Shown piece after piece: positions 1-12,851 of a stretch of DNA of 64,000 nt. The stretch is from Norana najaformis. Lineage: Eukaryota > Annelida > Clitellata > Crassiclitellata > Hormogastridae. Each line of letters starts with the position of its first letter. Position 1 is the stretch's first letter. The notes beneath the pieces were generated by a model, which saw only the letters and a program-made list of their open reading frames with translations, had not been told where the DNA came from and did no database searches. The translations under genes were made by a program, and so were the position numbers. Location: positions 46,627,749 through 46,691,748 of the forward strand of contig OZ029916.1 in NCBI GenBank assembly GCA_964023275.1, written 5' to 3'.

Positions 1-235
1 GATAAAGAAGAAATCGAAGAAGAATTCTTAAAAGAAGAAGAAAAATGGAAGAAAAAAAGAAGAAGATGGTGATGATAATGGTGATGAATTAGATAGATAG
101 AAAGAACGAAAGGAACGCGATGACTTTTATTAAGTAAACTGTTGTGATTTTCAGGTGAAGAGATATTTGTCGTATAAAAGAGCCTTTTTAAGCAACAACA
201 TTAGTAAGCATTAGTAAGTCTGTTTGTTCAATACA
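1..235. other. Left edge of unit A, purine-rich lead
   Basis: GAAGAA-rich low-complexity DNA, then a stretch matching 42779-43003. No gene seen. The match fixes the 42.8-kb offset between A and A'. Confidence 0.7.
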
Positions 236-740
236 GCTGGGTTGTTGAATTCTGGTCCCATTATGCTAACCTTTGGTCGACTTTGGGACGGCAACTTTTA
301 GGGTTCGTTTACCTGGTAGCCACCATTAAGTAGTTGATCATATTGTAAACTGTGAGAGGAACTTAGCCGCATGCAATAAGCAAATTGCATTGTTAAAGAT
401 CCTTTCAAGCTCTTACGATATGATCCATATGGAGCCCGAACTGAAATTTTTAAACCGCCATTTGATTACGGCAGGTGCGTTTTTATGAAACCTGGTTCGA
501 CTGAAGTATTTGAACCCATGAGCTCAACCGGGATTCTTAGAGACGCCATTTTTAGTTTCTAAGTCCAGACAAGGCCAGCTGTTACCTTGAAATATGTTTA
601 CCATCTGGGCCTAGAGTAATTCGATGCGTTTGATTTTTCAACAGAATCAGCCCAGACACTATTTTCAGAAAGTTACAATTGGTGCGTTCAATATGAAAGC
701 TGCCGCTCTAAGAATACAAAGCCCACTTGAATATAAATTA
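236..740 (+). repeat. Unit-boundary direct repeat, copy 1
   Basis: Begins GCTGGGTTGTTGAATTCTGG and is related along its length to 16636-17260, 43004-43520 and 61437-61990. These four copies flank units A and A' in direct orientation. Confidence 0.65.
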
Positions 741-1820
741 TAGTAGGACAAGAAAACAGGTTTCAATACATGCATTTATGGGCTTTTGTTCTGCTGCATA
801 TCATCGCAAGCAACCACCATAGACGCCTACATAAACTTTTACACCGTATGACAAAAACTGTTCTTCTTAAAGTTCTCTGCCCCCGGGTCAATGACGAGCC
901 CCAGATTTGTACACTAATTTTAGTAGGACAAGAAAACAGGTTTCAATACATGCATTTATGGGCTTTTGTTCTGCTGCATATCATCGCAAGCAACCACCAT
1001 AGACGCCTACATAAACTTTTATACCGTATGACAAAAACTGTTCTTCTTAAAGTTCTCTGCCCCCGGGACAATGACGAGCCCCAGATTTGTACATTAATTT
1101 TAGTAGGACAAGAAAACATGTTTCAATGCATGCATTTATGGGCTTTTGTTCTGCTGTATATCATCGCAAGCAACCACCATAGACGCCTACATAAACTTTT
1201 ATACCGTGTGACAATTATTGCTCTTCTTCAAGTTCTCCGCCCCCGCGACAATGCCGAGCCCCAGATTTGTATATTAATTTTAGTAGGACAAGAAAACATG
1301 TCTCAATACATGCATTTATGGGCTTTTGTTCTGCTGTATATCATCGCAAGCAACCACCATAGACATCTACATAAACTTTTATACCGTGTGACAATTATTG
1401 CTCTTCTTCAAGTTCTCCGCCCCCGCGACAATGCCGAGCCCCAGATTTGTATATTAATTTTAGTAGGACAAGAAAACATGTTTCAATACATGCATTTATG
1501 GGCTTTTGTTCTGCTGTATATCATCGCAAGCAACCACCATAGACATCTACATAAACTTTTATACCGTGTGACAATTATTGCTCTTCTTCAAGTTCTCCGC
1601 CCCCGCGACAATGCCGAGCCCCAGATTTGTATATTAATTTTAGTAGGACAAGAAAACATGTTTCAATACATGCATTTATGGGCTTTTGTTCTGCTGTATA
1701 TCATCGCAAACAACCACCATAGACGCCTACATAAACTTTAATACCGTGTGACAATTATTGCTCTTCTTCAAGTTCTCCGCCCCCGCGACAATGCCGAGCC
1801 CCAGATTTGTATATGCTGCA
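741..1820 (+). repeat. Six-copy 180-bp tandem repeat
   Basis: Units start at 741, 921, 1101, 1281, 1461 and 1641, each opening with TAGTAGGACAAGAAAACA. Because 180 is divisible by three and the unit has no stop in one frame, a 323-codon ORF of 60-residue repeats arises (770-1741). It closes when the sixth unit has a T-to-A change giving TAA. A' has a single unit at the same place (about 43520-43700). The ORF has no recognisable domain and is probably not a gene. Confidence 0.88.
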
Positions 1821-1859
1821 TGCGTCAAACTTGAATAAGCATCGGCGAAGCAGAGGCTT

Positions 1860-1960
1860 TGAAATAGCGTCGACTGACAAGAAAGCCAACCGAAGGTTGT
1901 TGCTGTAGCGACTGCCATCATTGGTGATCGCGATTTCCCGCCTGATTAAAAGGCGTAGCT
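1860..1960 (-). pseudogene. Relic of a VWDE exon 15 in the spacer of A
   Basis: On the minus strand it reads RREIAITNDGSRYSNNLRL, against [11 protein letters not shown]...NSLQL in exon 15 of B. At DNA level the shared core is TGCCATCATTGGTGA on the plus strand, with flanks also alignable. The A' counterpart at about 43800-43890 is more eroded. It looks like the remains of an older gene copy. Confidence 0.5.
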
Positions 1961-2559
1961 TTAAGAGTAAAATCTGTAAATTATTTAGCCAGAACTCTAA
2001 AACATCTACTGTATTGCAATATACCACGGCCATATATATGTGTCTGTTGTGTAGCAATTATAGTGGTCTGCAGTCAGAGGTTATAGTGGTAAATTCAAGT
2101 AGCAAGCGAAAATTGTGTGGCGTAGACACTGTTTGTGTATATCTCTTCAAGAGTGTCTGCTCATTTCAGACCTTACTTTTAAGAGTGTCTCAAGTTATTG
2201 AGTGCGTATGTGTGTGTGGATATGCGTGTAGGCCATGTTTATGTATGTGCAGAGTGTATTATATGCATGCACGTACTTGTGCATGTTTTGCGTGTGTGTG
2301 TTTGCCTGTGCCAGTTCTGCAGCGTCTAAATAGTCTGTATCGCTTTGAGTTTGGAACAGCTAATATTGTTAACTTCTAATGCGCCGGTGTCTAATGCACA
2401 ACCGGTGGCTGTAACTGATGTTATTTTTCCGCCTACGAGGTTCCAAATAGCGCCTGGCCGAATCACATCCGAAAAACGCGTAATTTGTCAACGTTACCAG
2501 GTCACGAAATTTGTTTTCAAAAATGAAACGATGTCATCATAGCCTGCGTGACTGGACGA

Positions 2560-2960
2560 GGAGGGATGGGATTCTATGGTGTACCATTGAGCCTCAGATT
2601 CAAGTACTTATGTGCACAGTCTTCGGTCGGATGGTGGTCTCGGGGGAGGAGAAACGACGACAGTCTTTGGAGTGGCCTCGATCCTCGGTCGCGGATGGCC
2701 GTTTAACCTGCCGGGAGGCACACGGCAAATGCCTGTTCTATTCAGACTTGGAGGATCGATGGATATCAGGACCCTGCGACATCTGCCATCGATGAGGGAC
2801 TGCTGGGTGGTAATGTTATCAATTCAAATGCATTAAGGTTGATAGACCTGATGCGTCGGAAAGTTTTATTGTTTGGATTGGGGACGAGGAGATAACTCAG
2901 CATCGAGCTTGGTGAACATAAGATGGTGACCAGAGGGTAAATTGGGTTCTCAACTGAGGA
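2560..2960 (+). other. Conserved spacer block of unknown nature, copy in A
   Basis: Matches 44465-44870 closely. Two overlapping plus-strand frames are open in both, one ending CLFYSDLEDRWISGPCDICH before a stop, the other with MPVLFRLGGSMDIRTL. No domain is recognised. It could be an exon of another gene, an old repeat, or chance. Confidence 0.3.
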
Positions 2961-4090
2961 TTGGTGACAAGGAAATCAGGCAGAGGTGATGACTAGAGTT
3001 TAGATCAGGAACATGGTGGTATCCGTGAGTGGTGAAAGAACATGCTGGATCAGACTGAAGGCCCTGATGGAGAAATGAAACTGGGAAGCACGTCTATCAG
3101 AAGGATAGTCGATGTGATTGTTGAAATAACCAGTGAGTACAACTTCATGAGATCTGGTGATTACTGTACAATAGAAATTTTAAATCCTCGAGAAAATCTC
3201 CAGGTTTAACAGAGTTACGCGATGCTGTAGATAGACGTTCTAGAAAGTAAGTTTAGAAGTAGGTAGTTTCAGAGTGACAGAAGACGTTTCGAAGAAAGTG
3301 ATGAGTGACGCACTAATCATTGCATAACTTATTAATTAACCTACTGAGAACAATAATAGCATAAAACCAAAGCATTTATCTCACTTGTATTCGAATTTTA
3401 AATATTCGTGATCGATATATCTGATAGCTAATTCAACATTATCCCGATTCATAATTTTAATGACATAGTTGCACATTATCTACTAACTATTAGTGTACAT
3501 GTTTTAAGTTGAAAACAAATAAACTGCTATGGAGTTGCTATACTATGTAAAATGCTATATTAATAATGACATGCTAGCAAATTGCAAAAGGCCTATTAAG
3601 CTACTATAATACAAAGCATTGTTTGAATGTTCCTATTACTGTCAGAGTCCCTTTTAGCCGATTAATGTGAATTATTGTGAGCGTTGATCAATGATTTACT
3701 AAAAGCTACCTACTTAATTATTTCCATATTACTTTAACATCAACAGTTTTAAAACAACCTTACACTAAAAGAAGCTAACAAAGCAAATATGTTGTCCGGA
3801 TCAGTACTTATTTTTTTAATTAAACATTGGCCCTGATTTGTGCTAAGGGTTAAGTCTTGTTTCGGGTGATGATCCGTTTCCTTAGGGTTTAAGCAAAAGC
3901 AGAAGCGAGCTTGAACAAAAATACGATAGCAACGATGATGATTCCGACGTTCAAGGCATTATTGTGGAATCACTTGGCGCATCATTTTCTTTTAACTTCA
4001 TTCCTATTGGAGAAATAACATTTCAAACATTAGCGTATGCTGAATGGCATCAAAATATGTGTGTATGTATGATGTATATATTTATGTATG

Positions 4091-4121
<31 letters not shown>

Positions 4122-4280
4122 CAATCTATGCATAGATTGTTTAATTTGTCACCGATGGCTACATATTTTTTGTTAAATACTATTTGTATGTGTGCGTGCA
4201 TGTATTTGCGTATATATATATATGCGTATGTATGTGCGCATGTGTGTATGTGTGTATGTATGTATACCTATGGACGTACA
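2960..4280. other. 3' flank of unit A
   Basis: AT-rich DNA with no gene seen. From about 3310 it is also related to the 3' flank of B (from about 22196) and of A' (from about 45230). It ends in ATGT and CATA microsatellites at 4044-4380, where exons 15-16 were lost. Confidence 0.6.
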
Positions 4281-4380
4281 TAAATAGACATGCATACATA
4301 CATACATAAATACATACATACATAAATACCAACATACACACTAACATGCAAACGTGCACACACACAAAAACGTACATAGA
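4044..4380. repeat. ATGT then CATA microsatellites at a deletion junction
   Basis: Runs of ATGT (4080-4265) are followed abruptly by runs of CATA (4290-4335). In A' the two runs are separated by about 0.93 kb that holds exons 15 and 16. Confidence 0.8.
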
Positions 4381-4506
4381 TTATTGTTCATCCTTTTGCT
4401 ATTCTGCTATCAATGTACTTACATTGGTTACTCTGCATGAAAGCTTCTGCGACCTGTAGAAATTCGTTGCAAAGATGGAAATCTCTGAGCAGAAAGAGGT
4501 TCGGAA

Positions 4507-4576
4507 GTCACACAAGGAACCCTTTCGGAAGGAGATCAGATCTCTGATCTCCTTCCGAAAGGGTTCCTTGTGTGAC
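4507..4576. repeat. Perfect 34-bp inverted duplication inside exon 14 of A
   Basis: Arms 4507-4540 and 4543-4576 are exact reverse complements with a 2-nt spacer. B (24509-24672) and A' (47288-47451) have only the one arm. The exon grows by 27 nt and stays in frame, adding nine codons between the EGF end and the FRKGSLCDF stretch. Confidence 0.9.
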
Positions 4577-6421
4577 TCAGTGGCGTCGATGGAGCAGTCT
4601 TCTCTAGCAAACCCTTTACAAACCAATAACAGGCTGTAACGCGATTCTTTTATCAATGTTCTTTGGCGTCTATTTCATGTATTCCTGCGTACTTTTAAGT
4701 TAGAACCGGGAGTAGATATTGTAAAGATTGTGAGGAGCTCAGGCTGGACTGTCCCACTGATGACCAAGGGTGACAAGTGCCCCAGGATGGATGGATGAAT
4801 GGATGGATGGATGAATCGATGGATGGACAGATGGATGGATTGAATGAAATGGACATATTTTAGGAAGGATGGATAGAAGGATGGCTGGAGGGACAGAAGA
4901 ACGGACAGAGGGACAGTGATAGAGAGTCAGAGACTGAGAGACAGGAATCGAGAGATTCGGGAAGCTTTATCAGTTTCTCACCGTCATTGCAAAAGCACGT
5001 TCCATTGCTACAGTTGCCGTTTCCGTTGCACTGACTGGGACAGACTAAGGAAACGACGTTTTCGAGGATAACTTCCTCCGGCTTTTTAACAGACGATCCA
5101 TTGGTTACCACTGAGTTTTCCAACTTATGGACGCAAATCGTTTGGAATGAACCGACTCTGCCACTCGCAGCCACGTTGACATCATCAGTTATCTACATGT
5201 ACAAGACCGATGCCACGACTAATTGAGGTGAATTAGGTTCACATATTTGAACAAATTAATTTGCAACCATTGGAACTTTTACGTAAACTGTAAAACTGCA
5301 AATAGTATCAAATGAAGTATTTCGATACATGCGTATCGTAGTTGTTCGTTAAACTCATTCTATAACACATGTTCACTTTTAAGGTGCAAATAGAACTACA
5401 ATTTCATATGAAGTGTTTTTGTTAAAAAACGGATTCATACAGTATAATACACAGGCCTGCAGTTACATTGACCTACAGTACAAATAAAGGCGAAATCATA
5501 GTATGATGTTCTTTTGTCTGGCTTTCTATCATCTCTTCGTGTAATTATTATTACTTAGACTGCTCTGCGAAATATGTTGTACTGGGGGCTGAGCTACAAT
5601 GGAATACACACACATATAATGACAAAAAAAGAGAGGGAACATAAACCGCAATAAAATCCTTCAAGAGAGCTGCGATACACATTTTCAAGCCCTGACTCAG
5701 GAAAACTAATCTAGCTGCCTGAATTAGATAAGCTTTGAAGTTGAAACCAAATCTGAAATGCCGCCCCGTTGTAAATATGCTGATGCATGGAAAAGGTACT
5801 GAAAGGCAAATAGCGACATTACTGATAGTAAAGGTCAGTACTGTGATGAAAATAGCTAAAAGAAAATACTGACCAAACACATGACAGCCCTTATTAGAAC
5901 TGCAAGGAAAACTATGAAGACTGATTAAACGCTTTGCACGTCTTTTAAATAATTCTGTATATTCTGTATTATATTCTGTATTGCCTTGTTAATAAGCGGT
6001 TGGAAAACCCTACTATTCCACTGGGGTATTATGTTGTCAGGGCGGGAGAACAGCAATGGAGTTTTATTTAAGATGCGGCATCAAAATGTACAGTTATCAA
6101 TAGGATTAAGATAATTTGCGTACCTATTGCTTTCAATTTCATCCATACCTGTAGATCTGAAACGCAGCTGGCGATTATTGCCTCTATGTTGTTGGTGATT
6201 CGATCTTTACACAGCTGATAGACAGGCGAGCTTTCCATCTTAGCCTGACACTTGCGTTTGGCCTCCACTTCGGTGATTCCACTCGCAGTTGGCCAGGTTA
6301 GCGTCACATTGACACCATGTTTCTCGTCGAACTGTGGCTGCGGAATATCAGCCTTCGTGATTATCAGTGCTCTTTTCGCTTCTGTTAGATGTGCAGTTTC
6401 AATTTGCCTTTTTCTTCTGCT

Positions 6422-6424
6422 TTA
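6422..6424 (-). other. Nonsense codon in exon 12 of unit A
   Basis: TAA replaces the CAA (Gln) of A'. The frame stays open to the exon end afterwards, so this is a point change rather than decay by indels. Confidence 0.8.
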
Positions 6425-7679
6425 ATTTGCGTTTCCACCGCAATTTTTTGTGAAGTTCGTTTCGAAGTTGTCCGTGACGGTGGATGGGTTGACGTTACGG
6501 GTCTCACAGGCAACCGGTGTGCTGCCTTCGCAAGAGCAAAAAATGGGGAGCGTTGCTTCCGTGTCGACGCATTCGATTTGGTAGATATGGCCGTTGAGGA
6601 AACTTTTTTCCGGTTTCAATCTAGGAAATTATAATTCAAGTGCATATGTACACTCCAGAATAGTCATCATATCAACTTTTCTTGGGTGTTGAGCATCAAT
6701 CGACGGCAGGTTAACCAGTTTTTAATGAACACCATCATCGTGTAAGCTAGTGATTAGCGTCTTCGAGATGCTTCAAAAGGCGCCATATAAATGTAAACAC
6801 ACATATTGTTATGGCATTGTTCTAGCGTTGTAGAGTATTAATATTTTTTCATCAATTATCCAAGGCTCGTACGCAAATTATAAGCGAGTAACTTACATTT
6901 TAAGTACCTTAGTTTAGGCGCTCAGTAAGTCTACCGATACGAACATACACTCTGCATCAAAAAGTAAAGATGCCATATCATACAGTGGAACCTAAGACAG
7001 GCGCTCATTTTCCGCTTTTCGGCCTCTTAGCCGGAATTGAATGAATCCCAAGATTCTTGATAGATCCAGTAATTCGCAGGACTTGATATTCATTTCCCGA
7101 TTTACGTTAGTACCAATTTCGAATGTGTAGCGACAGAGATGTGCGTGCAATGAATATCTCGAGGGTCGTTACGCAAAATCCGCTCAGCAGGTGCCAACCC
7201 GCAACCGTTAGATCATACAGCCACATGCTACAAATAGATCACCTTAACGCGCATATACTGCGCAGGTTGAACTACATATACACAAATATATACCTACGTT
7301 CCTGCATAAGTATCAACCAACAATATGAAGATTCGTATTTTTTATTTCAAGATAGTAAATAATACATATTTATTCAAGGATAATGGGAAAGCTATTAAAA
7401 ATTTGATAGATGCGTTGTACAAGAGAATAGTCGACACCTGTAGTTGTTGCTATAGGCTTCAGGTGTTGTGTCGTCTGAGATATCGCCGTTGTAATTACCA
7501 CAAAGCCCGGATGTCTTGTTGAAGTCTTCGCTATTCACATAAACGTAGATGTCAGCGGAGATGACTGGGCCATTGTGATAGAAATAGTTGATTGTGACAT
7601 AAGCACCTGATGGCATCGTTATCTTGAGAAGCACACAAACACACAGAAATACTAATTATTTAGTGATCCAGAGTCTAAC

Positions 7680-8085
7680 GAGGATACAATGAAATCTAAA
7701 CTAAGGACTTCTATAGCGCCGTTGTCGTAATGCTAAGGCGTCAATCGATGGTAGAATCAACTGAAATCGTAGTAAAAATCATGAACCGTTGAAGAGGACA
7801 TGTTGAATTGCGATAAGTCAGATATACCAGAACTTAGGCTACGTTGAGTGAGCAATGTGAAGCAGATGAGCCCTAAGTTTAGACGTGAAGGACATCCAAG
7901 TATTGACTCAACGAACAGAACTGGGCAGCCAATTCCAAAGCCTTGGACCAAATACCGAGAACACTCAAGAGCTTAAAACCGTCCTGGTACGAGGAACATC
8001 AAGTGTGACAGTGTCCGCTGATTGAATGTAGATGCGCTATACAAATTTGCGATTATCATTACAATCACATATTACTTCAAGCCTT
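7680..8085. repeat. LINE- or SINE-like 3' end next to exon 10
   Basis: Ends with GATGCGCTATACAAATTTGC and an ATTATCATTACAATCACA tail just outside the exon 10 donor. The same element sits in A' (50520-50918) and, diverged, in B (up to about 29900), so it predates the duplications. Confidence 0.45.
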
Positions 8086-8284
8086 CTTACTTTGTACTCG
8101 TTGCCACTGTTGGTGATTGTAGATCCTGGGACGTTCTGGTCTTTGAGATACGTGATGGGTGTCGGATTGTAGTTGGGTCCCTTGCAGGCGTTGGCAACCA
8201 AAACGTTGTTTCCCTCCCTCACGGCCACAGCGCAGTTGCAACTCACAGCCCAACACTTGTGCTGGCGTACGTGCACCTGCGCAC

Positions 8285-8780
8285 AGTACGGCAATAGTAA
8301 TAGTAACGGTAATAGTTATTTAGTAACAGTGACAGTATTAGTAACAGTATTAGTAAAAGTTTTAGTAATAATTACAGTAATAGTAATAATTATAGCAATA
8401 GTAATAGCAATAGTAACAGTTATAGTAATGGTAGTAGAAAGAATAATAGTTTAAGCAATAGTAGCAGTAATAATATTAGTAGTAGTTGCAGTAAGAGTCA
8501 CTGTAATAGTATTAGTAAAAGTAATAGTGATAATAACAGAAAAGGTAAAAATATTAGCAACAGTAAGAGTAGTGGTAATAGTAAATGTAAAATTAATAAT
8601 ATTAGAAATAGTAATAAAAATAGCAACAGTCATATCATTAATAATAGTGAGAGTAATAGTAAAAGTAATGGTACCTTTCATATTATTACTAGCAGTAATA
8701 GTCACAGTAACAGCAATAGTAAACGTATTGGTATTATTAATAGTAAGAGTAATGGTTATTGTTATAGCAATAGCAGTGGC
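8285..8780 (+). repeat. AGTAAT/AGTAAC-type satellite in intron 9 of A
   Basis: About 500 bp of degenerate GTAATA/GTAACA repeats directly upstream of exon 10. The matching tract in A' is 51118-51640. B has only a short trace near 30700-30750. Confidence 0.85.
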
Positions 8781-11700
8781 AGAAGCAAAGCAATAATAGT
8801 AGTCGTGCTCAAAATTATATAGCTTTCGGTGGGCATTAGGAATTTCAACTGGACCTATCCTAGAATGCTGACCTCAAAGTTACGTGAAGTACTCTTGGTC
8901 AAAACGAAATCACCTTCCGTGAAAAAATGGCAATACCTGGAAACAAGTTATAGGCCGACAAGATACTTATATATGTATGATAGCATTCAGACATTAGATA
9001 ACCACAACTGTTAAGAATAGTCCAGTGGTTCAGTTGCTAATTTTATTGTAGATATTAAGATATTATATCAGATATTAATATTAGTCAAGATATAATAGAC
9101 TGTCATAGTCCGTCCACATGTATGTTGAAGTCCATTATATTCACAATGAAACAGCCCCATTGTGTGCATGTCTTCTTGAATAGCATTTCGCCTATCGGTG
9201 CAGATTTTTCAATAAATAGCGATGAATGTGAAACACATGTCAGCATATGATACCCCTTACTGTACATTAAATTACATAGACTTATGTAGGTGGAAAAGTT
9301 TAGTGGCATTGTTAATGCGATGATGGTAGGCACAGTAAAGCTAAGCCTGGTTAGTTTTTTGGATGAGTTGGAATACCGTGCCATCTGACACCCACTCTGC
9401 CTCCTGTCCTTAGCTGGTTGGCAAATGAGTACGAACGCTGGTCGAGAGGTTGAAGAGTTGACCGTTTGCTGGAGGCCGTATTTGTGACTCACCGGAATGA
9501 TCATTCGATCTATGGAGAATGATTCTGAGGATGTTCCACAGAAGAATGTACACTTGCTGTTAATTACATCCTTACGCTTCTTAGGATTTTCTGTCATCGC
9601 TTACAAACAAGTATGCCTACTTTACCTTTGCGGTTCTGTGATGGGCGTCGAAATTCGAAGGAAGTGTTTTAGTCTACAGTTTTCCTGTAAGGTACGCCAT
9701 CAAAAATTCAAAATTTATGTAAAATGTTATTGAATCATGGACATAACCGGGCATAGCTTTACTGTTCAGGAATAGGTGTTAAAAGATTTTCAAATTGCAG
9801 AGGCTATGAAGTCTTGAACTAAATCAGATTCGAGGACGTATTGAGGATGCTATCGAACACTTAAACCCACTTTTTGTCAAATGTTGTGATGTGCGGATCT
9901 CCGACTGACGCACACTGAGCTGTTACTGAAGAGTCCTTGATGGTTGCCTACAATGAATCCCTTATGTACTAAGGCACCAAATGAGACATGAGCAAATCAA
10001 CATAACAAAATGATAATTCGGACTTTGAGACCTTTACTAACCTTAATTTGACTTCTTGTTTCTCTAACCTGTTGGATTTCAACAATGCTTTCCCAAAGAA
10101 TTAAGATTCTATGACGGCTTCACTAAAAGTGGCCATGAATTGTTGCCTTGTGCATTATGATGATGGCGCAATAGAATCAGTAGATTCGATTAGGTGAAGG
10201 TTAGGCCTATATTTTCTATTGGTATTCGGGCATCATCATATACAAATCGGACCCTAACAGGCGTACTCGTTAGACTTTGCGGGAAGTGTATGATAATTCG
10301 ATAAGAATCCCAAGTACCTCTTGATCAAACTGGAATTTAAGGTACCTAGCGAACATGTTGATCGCGTTCTAGCATACGTAATCACAAGGACAGAAATTAT
10401 TGATTGAAGATGCTATAGTGTGGTGCGATAGTTTGACTATTAGCTTTGTTTCAGTAGACGCTATAACAGGTTTTATGAAGATGCTAGTAAGGATTGATAA
10501 CTGACATTTCCAATAATTTGCAGTGGTTTGTAACAGATGAAATTCTTCGAGACAACTTAATGGAAAATTCTTGTACGCATATGATACCCATATGTGCATA
10601 TGTGTTGTTAAATGGTATGCAATGTTACGTTAAATTGTGATTTATTATGTTACTCACTGGAATTTCTGGAAGTGTGTAGTTATTCCAGAGGAATTCGTTA
10701 TACGTAGTGATCGGATTGAATCGGATGACGGAAGACCGTCGTTTAACTCCGGGGGTGGTCACTGCTTTGATCTTCAGCGTTCGCAGCTTCGTTTCCGACT
10801 GCAAGCCTCCGAAGTTCATGTTGCAGTTAGAGACGCCGAGTCGATCATCCTTTGGAATGTCGGCCACGGTGATTGAATATGCGCAGCTCGTCCGCTGGTC
10901 ACTTTCAGGACACGAGATCGGAACAGTCGCTTTGAAGTAGAGGTTCAGAGGAGGAGATTTCTCGTCTATTACGATTGGGGGGTTGGTGAACGAACCCTTG
11001 GTGTTGTCCTACAAACGCATGCATACATGTATATCTCGCGAATTTAACCAACTCATAGTACGCGAAGAGTGTATGTCGAGCGTACTTATGCCATCTGGGA
11101 CGGATTCGCACAATACGCCCCACACTTTCGAGTCAAGTCGTTACAACCCTGACACACACGTATTCATACTAACTAGGATTTATTATGGCAAATATTTCCT
11201 CACGCTTAACTCTTTTCCGCATTAACCATTTTAAATGCTGCGGCTCGTCCGATAGCCGTTTACCTAGATTTCTTGTGGGATGAACACTATTGGTTACCAA
11301 TGCAAAAACAAATTGAGTTTAAGATATTAATTCCATGCTTAATTGTCTTTATGAATGCATGCTTACAGTCATATCTTCTTAGGAGCTCTGTATCTGTGTC
11401 GCGTCTATCCATCGCCGTTGATCTATTAGTCTTGGTTCTGATGTGCAAGGTTACCTGGTTTGTTTCCTGCGAGAAATCCAAAGTCCATCATAGAAGCTAA
11501 GTTGTGGTCGATCCAATCTTTCTGGAATAGGCTGCCTAGCCACCTAAGACGTGAGTTATTTCTTTACTTCCCTTCGACACACGCTTCAAAATCAATGTCT
11601 ACACGCATCCAATCAATGTTAGTGATATAGTTTGTGGCTCAACATAAGATGGAGTTAAATGGTGTTGCCATGTAATCAGTTACATATGTGCACTACATTG

Positions 11701-12519
11701 CATGAAAAAAGTATCAAGTATTTGAGGAAGAGACGAAGAACGGTCCTCATTTCTTTACTTAGACATTCAGACGTCAATGGACAATTTTAAAGGTTTTGGA
11801 CACGAAGCCAGTGAGTGCATTGCAGGACTTGCCGTTATACAATACATCACAATACAGCCGTTCAGTCACCGAGTACAACGACACTAGATATTTTATCCGT
11901 ACTGTACTGTAGTTAAATCCGACAAAGTATGTCCTGTTGGCTTCAAGATTCGTACAGCTCGACTTCTTTACGCCCTTCCAATAGGGTCGGACCTTGCAAC
12001 CAACCTACAATTTGAGCAGCATGCTCACCGTGAAACATAGTACAGTAAGTCTCAGTAAGAAGAATTTGTTAAAATTAAAATTTATTTGCGGTTAAGTCGG
12101 AGGTAAAGTTAGAAAAGCGAGGCAAAATAAAGCAATGTAAGGCCAGGTTAAGCAAGGTAAGAAAAACATCTTTGACTGAATATTGTTGTGCATATCTTTA
12201 TAGCCTTACCGATAACCATCTTCTAGATTCACAGTCCATTCATTCATCATCAATTCATCCATCCATTCATTCATGGTACTGCATGTGAAATTTTGAGCAT
12301 TATAAAGACGCGACAAATAGACAAAGTCTACTTTACGATACAACTGAAATTTGGTAGTGTACTCATACAACAGTCAGAAGTGCACATTGACGCTTGGCAG
12401 CAGAAAATATTTGGAACCCTAAACACGCTGTAAGAGGGAAATATTCACTTTAGAGCGAAATAAAGTCTCTGTTAAATATGAAGACGCATTGCTCGAATAT
12501 TAATCACTGTCTACTTTGT

Positions 12520-12740
12520 AATAAAACTGAAATTTTGGCTACTACGTCCCCATATGAAAGCTGAAGTGGTCATAATATTATGAACCGTAAACAGACTGGA
12601 AGAGATAAGTATCCATCTAAGAGCAAAAGATAGTTTCGGTAAAAGAGTCGCGCGAACATTGAGAGGTAGACAGTTCCAAATGTTCTTACCAGTTACCAGA
12701 GTTGGCAAAAACAAGAACAAGATATTTTCAAGAAGAAACA
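12520..12740 (-). mobile_element. LINE ORF C-terminal remnant in an intron of A
   Basis: Minus strand reads TLVTGKNIWNCLPLNVRA followed by a hydrophobic stretch, like the end of CR1/L2-type LINE ORF2 (VxGxxxWNxLP). A copy lies in A' at 55140-55360, so it was present before duplication. Confidence 0.5.
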
Positions 12741-12848
12741 TACATTTCAGAAAAGAACATGCTTCTGCCATTGATGTAAGATCTACAAGGCAGGAATAAT
12801 GTTGGCGTCTATAAGTCTTACACGTTTTCCCATTTCACCCTTCAACTC

Positions 12849-12851
12849 TTA
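12849..12851 (-). other. Nonsense codon in exon 5 of unit A
   Basis: TAA stands where B and A' have AAA (Lys) in the WSKEL stretch, nine codons before the exon end. The rest of the exon is open. Confidence 0.8.

Noticed and set aside
770-1741. 323-codon plus-strand ORF
   Set aside because: It comes from six 180-bp tandem units that happen to lack a stop. There is no domain, and A' has one unit only.
741-1820. CRISPR-like array
   Set aside because: Repeats are 180 bp, contiguous and without spacers, in eukaryotic DNA.
5551-5880. 109-codon hydrophobic ORF between exons 12 and 13 of A (also 48290-48733)
   Set aside because: It lies in an intron, its sequence drifts between A, A' and B without codon-like constraint, and exons 12 and 13 already join in phase 0.
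8173-8796. Val/Ile-rich ORFs suggesting membrane proteins
   Set aside because: They are readings of the AGTAAT satellite; similar ORFs appear on both strands.
9103-9597. 164-codon minus ORF in intron 8 of A
   Set aside because: A' breaks the frame into pieces, and no domain or splice context supports it.
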